From the NCBI GenBank assembly GCA_963559135.1, contig CAUWJP010000012.1:1-64000 (forward strand): 64,000 nucleotides of DNA, read 5' to 3'. This document shows, piece by piece, positions 8,383-17,082 of this stretch. Under the pieces are notes generated by a model that did not search any database, was not told the origin of the DNA, and was given only the letters and a program-made list of their open reading frames with translations. Positions within the stretch are counted from its first letter, which is position 1. Every line of letters starts with the position of its first letter. A program made the position numbers and the translations under genes. Source of the stretch: Sellimonas sp963559135 (lineage in GTDB: Bacteria > Bacillota > Clostridia > Lachnospirales > Lachnospiraceae).

Positions 8383-9036
8383 TTATTCTCCGAATACCGC
8401 CTTATAATCAGCCTGGAATTTTGCGATTCCTGCATCTGTCAGCGGATGATGTGTCATCTGTTCGATTACTTTATACGGTACTGTCGCGATGTCTGCTCCT
8501 GCAAGTGCACATTCTGTCACATGGATTGGATTTCTGATACTTGCTGCGATAACCTGTGTTTCAATTCCGGAAACAGCAAACATTTCCACGATCTCTTCGA
8601 CCAGCTCTGATCCCATCACAGAGATGTCATCCAGACGTCCGAGGAACGGAGATACATAGGTTGCGCCTGCTCTTGCTGCAAGAAGCGCCTGGTTTGCTGT
8701 AAAGATCAGTGTCACATTTGTCTTTATCCCCTCTGCTGAGAGTACTTTTACTGCCTTTAATCCTTCTGATGTCATCGGGATTTTCACTACCATATTCGGA
8801 TGGATCTTTGCAATCTCACGGCCTTCTTTGATCATGCCTTCGGCGTCTGTCGTAGTTGCTTTTACCTCTCCGCTGATTGGTCCGTCTACGATAGATGCGA
8901 TCTCTTTGATGACTTCGTTAAAATCACGGCCTTCCTTTGCAATCAAAGACGGATTGGTCGTCACTCCGCAGATCACTCCCATATCATTTGCTTTTCTGAT
9001 CTCTTCCACGTTTGCTGTGTCAATAAAAAATCTCAT
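8383..9036 (-). CDS. tal: Transaldolase, small (TalC/FSA-like) type
   Basis: 217 residues, the length of the decameric TalC/fructose-6-phosphate aldolase group. The Schiff-base Lys is K85 in MVVKIPMT. The two residues that separate transaldolases from true fructose-6-phosphate aldolases are both of the transaldolase kind here: Glu57 (SGEVKATT) where E. coli FSA has Gln59, and Phe131 (SPFLGR) where FSA has Tyr131. It should move dihydroxyacetone units between sugar phosphates and works with the transketolase encoded next. AAGGAGG precedes ATG, and a strong promoter lies 50 bases upstream. Confidence 0.9.
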   Translation of the reverse strand: MRFFIDTANVEEIRKANDMGVICGVTTNPSLIAKEGRDFNEVIKEIASIVDGPISGEVKATTTDAEGMIKEGREIAKIHPNMVVKIPMTSEGLKAVKVLSAEGIKTNVTLIFTANQALLAARAGATYVSPFLGRLDDISVMGSELVEEIVEMFAVSGIETQVIAASIRNPIHVTECALAGADIATVPYKVIEQMTHHPLTDAGIAKFQADYKAVFGE

Positions 9037-9083
9037 GTTCTGTGCTCCTCCTTATTTTAGGTCCTGGTTATTCATTTGTTTCC

Positions 9084-9112
9084 ATTATAAAACCTCGAAA
9101 TAAGGTGGTCAA
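9084..9112 (-). promoter_or_regulatory. Promoter of the transaldolase-transketolase operon
   Basis: On the minus strand TTGACC (9107-9112) and a perfect TATAAT (9084-9089) are separated by 17 bases. The -10 lies about 48 bases before the transaldolase start. Confidence 0.8.
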
Positions 9113-9141
9113 TACCGCTGGTTTTTTATTAATAATTTTGT

Positions 9142-9169
9142 GAATTAATAAAATTGATTTTATTAATTC
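9142..9169. promoter_or_regulatory. 28-bp palindrome upstream of the transaldolase promoter
   Basis: GAATTAATAAAAT at 9142-9154 is repeated perfectly inverted at 9157-9169 around a 2-base centre, giving 13-bp arms. It lies 30 bases upstream of the -35 box, where an activator or a distal repressor would bind. The LacI-type regulator encoded just upstream is the obvious candidate, although the palindrome lacks the CG centre common for that family. Confidence 0.5.
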
Positions 9170-9310
9170 TATCCTTCTGTTTTTATGTTGCTTTCTTGTG
9201 AAATTTTATGATTGGTTCATTCAAATGGGCATTTTCTCGTCCCTTTTATAACCATCACGTCGAATCCTGCCTTATTTTTATTATTAATATTTTCTCAGAA
9301 TTCGTTAATT

Positions 9311-10396
9311 TTATTTTTTCGGGTAGGAAGTTGTACCCCTTACGATAAGCTTTGGTTCATACTCCACATGATACGTACTCACCGGCTCGATTCCAGAATA
9401 CTTCATCGTTCTGGCATCAATTTTCTTCATAATGATATCGCAGGCATCTCTTCCTTTAAATACAACGAAATGCTCCACCGTCGTCAGAGACACTTTATGC
9501 ATCCGCGCAAACAACGTATTGTCACATCCCATCACCGAAATATCTCCCGGAACCTTGTATTTTTCTTCCTGAAGCGCATCCAGAATTCCAAACGCAATCA
9601 TGTCATTCAGCCCCACAATGGCCGTGACCTCCCGCCGCTCCGCAAGGAGTTCTTTGGTCAGATCATAGCCGATCTTGTATTCCGAATCGATGTTCGCCAC
9701 ATTCATATCGCAGGCCTCATCCGCCGCTTTGATGATGACGTGGTCTTTGATCCCCTGCTTGTCAAACTCTTTTAAGAATCCTTCCACCCGCTTTGATCGT
9801 TGTTTCTGCCGGATTGTGAGCGGCGGCGCAATATACGCCACATCCCGATGGCCAAGTTCCAAAAGATGGCGCGCCATCAAACGTCCAAGTTTGGAATTGT
9901 CAAGCTCCACCGCATCCACGCTCATCTGCTCATTCTGATTGTTCACCACGACAATCGGAATCTTTCTTGCCAGATCCTCAATCATGTCCATATAACATCT
10001 GCTTGGATTGCAGGTATAAATAATTCCCAAAGGCGAGAGTTCCGGCATCATACGTAGATACCGCTCCTCCATCTTGAGACTTCTCTGTGTATTACAGATA
10101 AAAAGCCCGAATCCCGCTTCCTTGGCTCTTGTCTCGATTCCCTGTAGTAGCATGACGTAATAAGGATTTGTCAGATTTGAGCAGAATACAACAAGCAGCT
10201 TTTCCTTTCTGCTCTCTTTTCTGATCTTTCGTTTCGGCGGCTGATAGCCAAGTTCCGCTGCTGTCCGCTCCACCTTCTCCACCGTTTCCTTCGAAAAGGA
10301 AACATTATATTTCTTATTTAGAATCATGGATACCGTGGACTGGGATACGCCCGCCGCCTTTGCGATGTCTGTCGATGTGATCTTCTTTTTCTTCAT
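9311..10396 (-). CDS. LacI/GalR family transcriptional regulator
   Basis: 361 residues with an N-terminal helix-turn-helix (ITSTDIAKAAGVSQSTVSMI, about 6-25), hinge helix, and a periplasmic-binding-like sugar sensor domain (LVVFCSNLTNPYYVMLLQG onward). I start at the ATG at 10396, because GGGAGG lies directly before it and the helix-turn-helix begins at once; a frame extending 25 codons further has no such site. It is transcribed toward the transaldolase-transketolase genes and is likely to control them through sites in the 270-base gap. The effector is unknown. Confidence 0.88.
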   Translation of the reverse strand: MKKKKITSTDIAKAAGVSQSTVSMILNKKYNVSFSKETVEKVERTAAELGYQPPKRKIRKESRKEKLLVVFCSNLTNPYYVMLLQGIETRAKEAGFGLFICNTQRSLKMEERYLRMMPELSPLGIIYTCNPSRCYMDMIEDLARKIPIVVVNNQNEQMSVDAVELDNSKLGRLMARHLLELGHRDVAYIAPPLTIRQKQRSKRVEGFLKEFDKQGIKDHVIIKAADEACDMNVANIDSEYKIGYDLTKELLAERREVTAIVGLNDMIAFGILDALQEEKYKVPGDISVMGCDNTLFARMHKVSLTTVEHFVVFKGRDACDIIMKKIDARTMKYSGIEPVSTYHVEYEPKLIVRGTTSYPKK

Positions 10397-10518
10397 CCTC
10401 TTCCTCCCATCTGACAAGGTGGCGCAGCCTTCCTTCTGCAAGAAAATCCGAACCGGCTTTTCTCGCCGCAAAAGGAAAGGGATCTACAGAAGTCAGAGGC
10501 TTTTGCAATCCCTTTTTC

Positions 10519-11115
10519 TTAAAGCTCCGTACGTCCTTCCAGGGCGCGAAGAAGCGTCACTTCATCGATATACTCCAAATCTCCTCCAACCGGAACTCCG
10601 CTCGCAATTCTGCTCACTTTGATTCCCGTCGGCTTAATCAGCTTGCTGATATACATGGCTGTAGTCTCGCCCTCCAGCGTAGAGTTTGTTGCAACAATGA
10701 CCTCATTGACGTCTCCCTCCAGCCGGACCATCAATTCCTTGAGGCGGATATCTCCCGGCCCTATTCCAAGCATCGGTGAAATCGCCCCATGAAGCACGTG
10801 ATATACTCCATTGTACTTTCCTGTCTTTTCGTAGGCAGCCAGGTCTCTTGGCGTCTCTACCACCATGATCGTCCCATGGTCTCTCTGCTCATTTTTACAG
10901 ATTGGGCAGAGCTCGTCATCCGTCAACGTACAGCACTCCTTACAGTACCGGATATGGTTCCTCGCGCTGACCATCGTCTCAGCCAGCTTTTCCACCTGCT
11001 CTTTCGGCATATGGATCAGATGAAACGCAAGCCTCTGTGCCGATTTCGGTCCGATGCCCGGAAGTCTGGAAAGCTCCTCGATCAGGCGGCTGATCTGGTT
11101 ACTAAAGTACTCCAT
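10519..11115 (-). CDS. recR: Recombination mediator RecR
   Basis: 198 residues, the usual RecR length. An N-terminal helix-hairpin-helix (LSRLPGIGPKSAQRLAFHL) is followed by a four-cysteine zinc finger (YCKECCTLTDDELCPIC) and a Toprim domain (MVVETPRDLAAYEKTG). RecR works with RecF and RecO to load RecA on gapped DNA. It follows ybaB and dnaX on the same strand, an order conserved through most bacteria. A LacI-type regulator gene follows about 120 bases later. Confidence 0.97.
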   Translation of the reverse strand: MEYFSNQISRLIEELSRLPGIGPKSAQRLAFHLIHMPKEQVEKLAETMVSARNHIRYCKECCTLTDDELCPICKNEQRDHGTIMVVETPRDLAAYEKTGKYNGVYHVLHGAISPMLGIGPGDIRLKELMVRLEGDVNEVIVATNSTLEGETTAMYISKLIKPTGIKVSRIASGVPVGGDLEYIDEVTLLRALEGRTEL

Positions 11116-11133
11116 TCTTTTCTCACTCCCGGA

Positions 11134-11487
11134 CTAAAATAATCCTGGCATTCCTCCGCCAAGTCCTCCCGTAAGTTTGCTCATTACGGCCGAATTAGCT
11201 TCATCCACCTGACGCAGCGCTTCGTTTACCGCAGCCACAATCAGATCCTGAAGCATCTCAATATCCTCCGGATCCACTACTTCTTCCTGAAGTTCTACAT
11301 TTAAAACTTCTCTTTTACCGGATACAGTTACCTTGACTGCTCCGCCTCCTGCCGTGGCAGAGAACTCTTTTGTCTCCAGTTCCTTCGCCTGCTCCTCCAT
11401 CTGGCGCTGCATCTTCTGCGCCTGTTTCATCAGATTCGCCATGTTTCCCGGCATTCCTCCGCCAGGAAAACCTCCACGTTTTGCCAT
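11134..11487 (-). CDS. ybaB: YbaB/EbfC nucleoid-associated protein
   Basis: 117 residues. The N-terminus is glycine and methionine rich (GGFPGGGMPGNMANLMKQAQ) and leads into the coiled YbaB core with the VKVTVSGKREVLNVEL strand. These small dimers bind DNA and are co-inherited with dnaX and recR. It lies 12 bases after dnaX and 18 before recR, so the three genes form one operon. The unusual glycine-rich tail (TGGLGGGMPGLF) is common in Firmicutes members. Confidence 0.93.
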   Translation of the reverse strand: MAKRGGFPGGGMPGNMANLMKQAQKMQRQMEEQAKELETKEFSATAGGGAVKVTVSGKREVLNVELQEEVVDPEDIEMLQDLIVAAVNEALRQVDEANSAVMSKLTGGLGGGMPGLF

Positions 11488-11499
11488 ATCGTCTTCCTC

Positions 11500-13077
11500 C
11501 TAATCTTCCACTGTGATATCCATATGGATCAGCTGTTCCAGATCTATAAAGCTGTCCTCAAATCTGCGGCCCGGTTCGACCTTCCCGACCTCAATCTCGA
11601 CTCTCTTTCCGGTTCTTTCTGCAATCAGATCCTGAATCTCCTTCTTGTGGTCTTCAGTTCCGACAACACCTGCTGCCAGATCATCCGGAAGGATAATCTG
11701 AAGTTGACCCGCATTTCCAACACTGAGCCTTGCCTGTCTGAGATAAACTTTAAGCATTCCAGATGCATCATTTGCAATCATCCGGAAGTTCTTCACCACT
11801 TCCTTTACATCCTCTGGAAGCGCCTTTGGGATCTCCCGCGGCTGCACCGCCATCTCACCCGTCATTTCCCGTGCCGACGCATCCGCCGCCCGGTATCCCT
11901 GCGGAGGTGCCTGTACTACGAGACCCTTCTCCACCTTTTCCTCCAACGCACGAATACGCTCCAGAAGGGTATCCTGGCGCGACTCCATCTGCGGTACGCA
12001 GATCCGGATCAACGCCACTTCCAGAAGGACTCTCTTCTGTGTGGCATACTTCAGCTGATTGCTCAGATCTGAAAAAATCCTGATATAACGCATCAAAACG
12101 TCATTTTCTATCATCTGTGCTTCTTCTTTTAACTGTGCCAGATTTTCTGTCGAAACGTCAAGCACATCCTCCATATTATCAGAACTTTTTGCCAATAGCA
12201 AGTTCCTTAAATACCATGTGAAATCTGTAGTAAGCTGTGCGAGCTCCTTTCCTTCCATTACAAGGTCGTTTACCGTCTGAAGCACGCCTTTGACATCCCG
12301 GTCAATCATTCTGCGAAGCAACGCGCTGTACACATCCGTGTCCACCGCTCCCAGAACACCAAGCACTTTATCATAGGTCAACTTCTCTCCGATATGAAAG
12401 GCAATGCACTGGTCCAGAAGACTCAGTGCATCTCTCATAGAGCCGTCCGCCGCTTTCGCAATGTAACGGATAGCCCGCTCCTCTACTTCCACTTCTTCTT
12501 TTTTCATCAGTTCATTCAGACGTGCTGCAATCGTATCAATCGTAATTCTTCTGAAATCATATCTCTGGCACCGTGACAGGATGGTGATCGGAATCTTGTG
12601 AACCTCGGTCGTTGCAAGAATAAAGATCACATATTCCGGTGGTTCCTCCAACGTTTTCAAAAGTGCGTTAAACGCTCCGATGGAAAGCATATGGACCTCG
12701 TCGATGATGTAAACTTTGTACCTACCCTGGGCCGGCCGGTACTCGACTTCCTCCCGAATACTCCGGATATTGTCTACACCATTGTTGGATGCCGCATCGA
12801 TCTCCACCACGTTCATATACGTCCCTGCCGCGATATTCCGGCACATCTCACACTCTCCGCACGGGCTTCCGTCTACTGGATGCTCACAGTTGACCGCTCT
12901 TGCAAAGATCTTTGCCACCGTCGTCTTTCCCGTCCCTCTTGTCCCGCAAAACAAATAGGCATGCCCGATCCTTCCTGCCTTGATCTGGTTTTTCAATGTA
13001 GTTACAATATGATCCTGCCCCTTTACGTCTTCAAACTCTGCTGGTCGGAACTTTCTGTATAAGGCAGTATAAGACAT
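11500..13077 (-). CDS. dnaX: DNA polymerase III subunit gamma/tau
   Basis: 525 residues. The AAA+ clamp-loader part shows Walker A GTRGTGKTT (about 45-53), the zinc-binding cysteines (NCEHP..PCGECEMC), Walker B IIDEVHML and the sensor ILATTEVHKIP with an SRCQR arginine finger. A collar and a shorter C-terminal tau part follow. The protein loads the sliding clamp and organises the replisome. It leads the dnaX-ybaB-recR operon. I see no programmed frameshift site with confidence. Confidence 0.97.
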   Translation of the reverse strand: MSYTALYRKFRPAEFEDVKGQDHIVTTLKNQIKAGRIGHAYLFCGTRGTGKTTVAKIFARAVNCEHPVDGSPCGECEMCRNIAAGTYMNVVEIDAASNNGVDNIRSIREEVEYRPAQGRYKVYIIDEVHMLSIGAFNALLKTLEEPPEYVIFILATTEVHKIPITILSRCQRYDFRRITIDTIAARLNELMKKEEVEVEERAIRYIAKAADGSMRDALSLLDQCIAFHIGEKLTYDKVLGVLGAVDTDVYSALLRRMIDRDVKGVLQTVNDLVMEGKELAQLTTDFTWYLRNLLLAKSSDNMEDVLDVSTENLAQLKEEAQMIENDVLMRYIRIFSDLSNQLKYATQKRVLLEVALIRICVPQMESRQDTLLERIRALEEKVEKGLVVQAPPQGYRAADASAREMTGEMAVQPREIPKALPEDVKEVVKNFRMIANDASGMLKVYLRQARLSVGNAGQLQIILPDDLAAGVVGTEDHKKEIQDLIAERTGKRVEIEVGKVEPGRRFEDSFIDLEQLIHMDITVED

Positions 13078-13119
13078 AATTCATTCTCCTTGTCTGATTT
13101 TTCCTGATTCTTTTTCTGT

Positions 13120-14202
13120 CTATTTGTCACCGAAACTGATACCGATTGTACGTGCTTCGTTGATAATCTTTGCCTTCGGATCTACTGTTTTGAGCTTTCC
13201 GGCAACCTCTTTGAGCGGAACTTTACACGTCTCACCCTCTTTGATGGCAACCATATAGCCGTACTCATGCCGCAGAATCATCTCTGCCGCAGCCGCGCCG
13301 AGTCTTGTAGCAAGCACTCTGTCATACGGACACGGAGAACCTCCTCTTTGTGTATGTCCCGGAACTGTGATACGAACTTCCTTATCGCACTTGCTCTCAA
13401 TCTTCTCCGCAAGCTCGTAAGCAACAGACGGATATTTTGCTTTCTTCTTCTCCTGAAGCTCTTTTAATTTTTTCTTTGGAAGTTCCGCCTCTTCTTTAGA
13501 AATCGCTCCTTCCGCAACGGCAATGATCGTAAACCGCTTTCCTGCTGCCGAACGCTTTTTGATATATTCTGCGATCACATTCAGATCATACGGAATCTCC
13601 GGAAGCAGAATAATATCCGCCCCGCCTGCAATACCCGCATGCAGCGTCACCCATCCTACTTTATGTCCCATTACCTCTATAATAAATACACGGCTGTGGG
13701 ATGTCGCTGTCGTATGAATCCTATCGATCGTATCTGTCGCGATATCAACCGCACTCTGGAAACCGAATGTCATATCCGTGCCCCAGAGATCATTATCGAT
13801 TGTCTTCGGCAGCGTAATCACATTTAAACCTTCTTCTCTTAACAGATTGGCAGTCTTATGGGTACCATTTCCACCAAGTATGACAAGGCAGTCAAGATTC
13901 AGCTTGTGATAAGTATGCTTCATCGCTTCCACTTTGTCCACACCATCCTCGCCGATCACTCTCATCTGCTTGAACGGCTGTCTGGATGTCCCAAGGATTG
14001 TACCTCCTCTTGTCAGAATACCCGAAAAATCTCTTTCGCTCATCATATCAAAGGTAGAGTAAATCAGGCCTTTATATCCATCTCTGAATCCATAAATTTC
14101 CACATCTTTTACTTTGGCAAAAATCCCTTTTGCCACACCCCTCATTGCGGCATTGAGTGCCTGGCAGTCACCACCGCTTGTCAGCATCCCGATTCTCAGC
14201 AT
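13120..14202 (-). CDS. pfkA: 6-phosphofructokinase, mixed-type (group III-like)
   Basis: 360 residues of the PfkA family, which phosphorylates fructose-6-phosphate in glycolysis. The N-terminal GMLTSGGDCQALNAAMRG loop, the PKTIDND catalytic motif and EVMGHKVGW are clear. Two specificity positions are mixed: the phosphate-donor motif reads GGNGTHKTA, with Gly as in ATP enzymes but Asn in place of the usual metal-binding Asp, while PKTIDND has the Lys typical of pyrophosphate enzymes. The phosphate donor therefore cannot be told from sequence. It has its own divergent promoter shared with the aminopeptidase gene. Confidence 0.9.
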   Translation of the reverse strand: MLRIGMLTSGGDCQALNAAMRGVAKGIFAKVKDVEIYGFRDGYKGLIYSTFDMMSERDFSGILTRGGTILGTSRQPFKQMRVIGEDGVDKVEAMKHTYHKLNLDCLVILGGNGTHKTANLLREEGLNVITLPKTIDNDLWGTDMTFGFQSAVDIATDTIDRIHTTATSHSRVFIIEVMGHKVGWVTLHAGIAGGADIILLPEIPYDLNVIAEYIKKRSAAGKRFTIIAVAEGAISKEEAELPKKKLKELQEKKKAKYPSVAYELAEKIESKCDKEVRITVPGHTQRGGSPCPYDRVLATRLGAAAAEMILRHEYGYMVAIKEGETCKVPLKEVAGKLKTVDPKAKIINEARTIGISFGDK

Positions 14203-14295
14203 ATGCTCACGTCCTTTCCTTTCATATGTTGTGACTATTCCGCCATGCGCCCGGACTCGAAAAAGGACATGGTCAAATAGTCCCCATATGTTTTT

Positions 14296-14324
14296 ATTAT
14301 ATCTTATTTTATGGGTGCTAACAA
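14296..14324 (-). promoter_or_regulatory. Promoter of the phosphofructokinase gene
   Basis: On the minus strand TTGTTA (14319-14324), 17 bases, then TATAAT (14296-14301). A divergent TATAAT on the plus strand (14338-14343) probably serves the aminopeptidase gene, so the two promoters would overlap at their -35 regions. Confidence 0.65.
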
Positions 14325-14418
14325 CTGCGAAATGCGATATAATAGGAAAAGAGAGACTTATACATCCTCTGATTTTTGAGAGATTTCACAAATTAGAAAG
14401 ACAAAGGAGATAGAAAAT

Positions 14419-15282
14419 ATGGAACGAAATGAACCTTGCTGGTGCGGAAGCGGCAAAAAATACAAGAAGTGTCATATGGCGATGGATGAGAAAATCGCTC
14501 TCCACGCAGAAAAGGGCGAGATCGTGCCCGATCACTCCATGATCAAGACTCCGGAACAGATCGAAAAAATCCGGATCAGTGCCAAACTGAACACGGCAGT
14601 CCTGGATCATGTAGCCGCTCACATCCATGCCGGCATGAGCACAGCCGAGATCGATAAACTCGTTTATGACTTCACAACAGAGCATGGCGGCATCCCGGCC
14701 CCTCTTGATTACCAGGGATTCCCAAAGAGTGTCTGCACTTCCATCAACAATGAGATCTGCCACGGTATTCCGGACGAATCTATCATCTTGCAGGATGGCG
14801 ATATCGTCAATGTGGATGTCTCTACCATTCTGGACGGATATTTTTCCGACGCCTCCAGAATGTTCTGCATCGGGGAAGTCAGTGAGCGCGCCAAACGTCT
14901 CGTACGCGTCACCGAAGAATGTGTAGAACTTGGATTGAAAGAGGCAAAACCTTGGAATCATCTTGGTGATATTGCAGACGCTATAAACAGCCACGCAAAA
15001 GCGAATGGTTATTCCGTTGTAGAAGACATCGGAGGCCACGGCATCGGCCTGGAATTCCACGAAGAACCTTGGGTAAGCTATGTCACACCAAAGGGAAGTG
15101 AAATGCTTCTCGTTCCTGGTATGATGTTTACCATCGAACCGATGATCAATGAGGGAAGCCCGGATTTCTTCATCGATGAAGACAACGGCTGGACCGTCTA
15201 TACGGAAGATGACGGACTCTCCTCTCAGATCGAATACATGGTACTGATTACAGAAGACGGCGCCGAAGTACTGACAAAATAA
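14419..15282 (+). CDS. map: Methionine aminopeptidase type I with SEC-C zinc motif
   Basis: 287 residues. The first 25 carry a SEC-C zinc motif (EPCWCGSGKKYKKCH), an extension found on many Clostridia and actinobacterial MetAPs and thought to help ribosome binding. The pita-bread catalytic domain follows. Its metal ligands sit in NVDVSTILDGYFSDASRMF, GHGIGLEFHEEPW, FTIEPM and SSQIEYMVLI. It removes the initiator methionine from new proteins. AAAGGAGA precedes ATG. It is a single-gene transcript ended by a strong terminator. Confidence 0.97.
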   Translation: MERNEPCWCGSGKKYKKCHMAMDEKIALHAEKGEIVPDHSMIKTPEQIEKIRISAKLNTAVLDHVAAHIHAGMSTAEIDKLVYDFTTEHGGIPAPLDYQGFPKSVCTSINNEICHGIPDESIILQDGDIVNVDVSTILDGYFSDASRMFCIGEVSERAKRLVRVTEECVELGLKEAKPWNHLGDIADAINSHAKANGYSVVEDIGGHGIGLEFHEEPWVSYVTPKGSEMLLVPGMMFTIEPMINEGSPDFFIDEDNGWTVYTEDDGLSSQIEYMVLITEDGAEVLTK

Positions 15283-15300
15283 AATTTTCACGAAAAAGGA

Positions 15301-15341
15301 AAGGCTGCCGCATCATCTTTGTTTGATGATGCGGCAGCCTT
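15301..15341 (+). terminator. Strong terminator after map
   Basis: A perfect 17-bp stem (15301-15317 with 15325-15341) with a 7-base loop, followed by TTTT. The symmetric A-run on the other side would also let it act as a second stop for the leftward tRNA transcript. Confidence 0.95.
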
Positions 15342-15358
15342 TTTAAGCAACAAAAAAA

Positions 15359-15429
15359 AGCGGGTGATGGGAATCGAACCCACGTATCCAGCTTGGAAGG
15401 CTGGTGTTCTACCATTGAACTACACCCGC
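15359..15429 (-). tRNA. tRNA-Gly (anticodon TCC)
   Basis: Minus-strand 71-nt cloverleaf. The acceptor GCGGGTG pairs with CACCCGC, the anticodon stem CCAGC/GCTGG encloses CTTCCAA (anticodon TCC), and the T arm is GTGGG-TTCGATT-CCCAT. No CCA is encoded; the discriminator T runs straight into a T-tract that may help end transcription. Confidence 0.97.
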
Positions 15430-15432
15430 ATA

Positions 15433-15505
<73 letters not shown>

Positions 15506-15534
15506 ATTTGTCTTGTGCGCTTAGCACATGGACT

Positions 15535-15563
15535 ATTATATGAGTTCCTTGTCGATTTGTCAA
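15535..15563 (-). promoter_or_regulatory. Consensus promoter of the tRNA-Phe/tRNA-Gly transcript
   Basis: On the minus strand a perfect TTGACA (15558-15563), a 17-base spacer and a perfect TATAAT (15535-15540) lie 30 bases before tRNA-Phe, as expected for a strong stable-RNA promoter. Confidence 0.92.
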
Positions 15564-15611
15564 CACTTTTTTTAACTTTTTTTAATTTTTTCTATTTTAT
15601 ATTCAATTGTT

Positions 15612-15935
15612 TTATCGCCAGTCACACTCTCCCACATAAATCATTCCGTATCGGTACACCATCCAGGTATCCAGAACTCCTCCCCGCCCCCTATCATACG
15701 GTGCATCGGCAAGCACATAGCCGATCTGTCCATCTTCCAACTCATGGGGATACCCTTCTGTCGTAATTGATGACGTCAATGCTGCAATCGGATGCCCTGA
15801 TCTTAGAATCGCAAACCGCGCGGCCCCTTGCGGCAGCATCAGCACATACATTGCACCAACAACCACAATAAGTGCTATCATCGAAGACCAGAACTTTCTC
15901 GTCTTTATCTTATGTATCTTTTTTCTTCTTTTCAT
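15612..15935 (-). CDS. Small single-pass membrane protein, unknown
   Basis: 107 residues. The N-terminus is very basic (MKRRKKIHKIKTRK) and precedes one hydrophobic helix at about 15-34. The remaining 70 residues should lie outside the membrane and contain WMVYRYGMIYVGE near the end. I do not recognise a family. The ribosome binding site is weak (GGCGGTG). The ordered, non-repetitive outer part and the lack of an overlapping better candidate make it a probable gene. It sits upstream of the tRNA promoter and is divergent from the RelA/SpoT-like gene. Confidence 0.55.
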   Translation of the reverse strand: MKRRKKIHKIKTRKFWSSMIALIVVVGAMYVLMLPQGAARFAILRSGHPIAALTSSITTEGYPHELEDGQIGYVLADAPYDRGRGGVLDTWMVYRYGMIYVGECDWR

Positions 15936-16165
15936 CTACTACACCGCCATTTATAACTTCCCTCCTCTCTATATTACACCAGAACAGTCCAAAGATTCTT
16001 AAACTTTTTCTTAAAGATTCATTACATATTCAGTAATGATTACTCCCGTTTTCAACATCCAGTCCTTGATTCCCGCTTGGGGCGTTGATAATCCGGTCCG
16101 AAAATGTTATGATATGGAAGTACCCTTTCAGCAGGGAATTGAACGGAATCAAAGGATATGATCTT

Positions 16166-17071
16166 ATGTTAAAAAAAGAGTTTCTGGAACGTTTTTCGAT
16201 CAGTGAAGATGAGTTTCGCGAGGCAGGACTTGATTGGGACGATCTCTGCTATATCGCAAAAGATTATGCCAAACGTCTTCCTGAGCTTCAGCGTATCCGG
16301 GACGAATTTCTACAGGAATTTATTAAAAATAAGGATCAGAGAACGGGACTTCATTCCTACCGCACGCGTGTCAAATCGCCATGGCATCTCGTAGAGAAAA
16401 TCATTCGAAAACGGTGCGAAAATTATCTGAAATACCGGACACTTACAAAAGACAATTATATGAAATTTGTGACCGATACTATCGGTTTTCGAGGATTAAT
16501 TTTATATCGGGAAGACTGGGTGATCTTCCACAAATATCTGATCCGTCATTTTGAAAACGATCCGGATCTTTATATACACAATTGCATTGCTGACTATCAT
16601 CCAGACAAAGACCGGTATATGGCCGAGCCCCCGAAAGTTCATATGCGGCTTGGTGATTTCAGCGACATTTATTCCGAATGGATTTCCAGCGAAAATATTT
16701 TCGATCGGAAACATTATCGCTCTGTCCACTATATTTTAAAGTATCAAGGCGTATATATGGAGGTGCAGATCCGTACCCTTTTCGAGGAAGGATGGGGGGA
16801 AATCGATCATCATATTCTTTATCCGTACAAGAAAAGCGATCCGATGCTAACTGAATTTTCCGAGCTACTCAACCGCCTGTCCGGGATGGGAGATGAAATG
16901 GCTTCCTTCTTCAAACGACTTTGCGATGTGTCCAGTGAAAATTTCAAGCCAAAACAGACCACTGTCAATCCGAGGCTCGACTATGAAAAGCCTGGAGAAC
17001 CACGCAAGGACATTGACCTCAGTTCAATACAGACTATCCAGGATGCTATTGACAGCATTCTGAAAGAATAG
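16166..17071 (+). CDS. RelA/SpoT nucleotidyltransferase-domain protein
   Basis: 301 residues from the ATG at 16166, chosen because AAAGGA lies 9 bases upstream. It holds only the synthetase-type RelA/SpoT domain: RVKSPWHLVEKI (ATP side), DTIGFRGLILY, HYRSVHYILKY in place of the usual GYRSLH, and MEVQIRTLFEEGWGEIDH. There is no HD hydrolase, TGS or ACT domain. The family makes (p)ppGpp or modifies other nucleotides or tRNA. It is longer than the common small alarmone synthetases (about 200-220). It leads a three-gene group with two unknown small genes. Catalytic product and role cannot be told from sequence. Confidence 0.82.
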   Translation: MLKKEFLERFSISEDEFREAGLDWDDLCYIAKDYAKRLPELQRIRDEFLQEFIKNKDQRTGLHSYRTRVKSPWHLVEKIIRKRCENYLKYRTLTKDNYMKFVTDTIGFRGLILYREDWVIFHKYLIRHFENDPDLYIHNCIADYHPDKDRYMAEPPKVHMRLGDFSDIYSEWISSENIFDRKHYRSVHYILKYQGVYMEVQIRTLFEEGWGEIDHHILYPYKKSDPMLTEFSELLNRLSGMGDEMASFFKRLCDVSSENFKPKQTTVNPRLDYEKPGEPRKDIDLSSIQTIQDAIDSILKE

Positions 17072-17082
17072 GAGGCGATACT

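Noticed and set aside
14386..15291. 301-codon open frame opposite the methionine aminopeptidase gene
   Set aside because: It is the antisense shadow of a clear coding gene, with no ribosome site and no recognisable domain.
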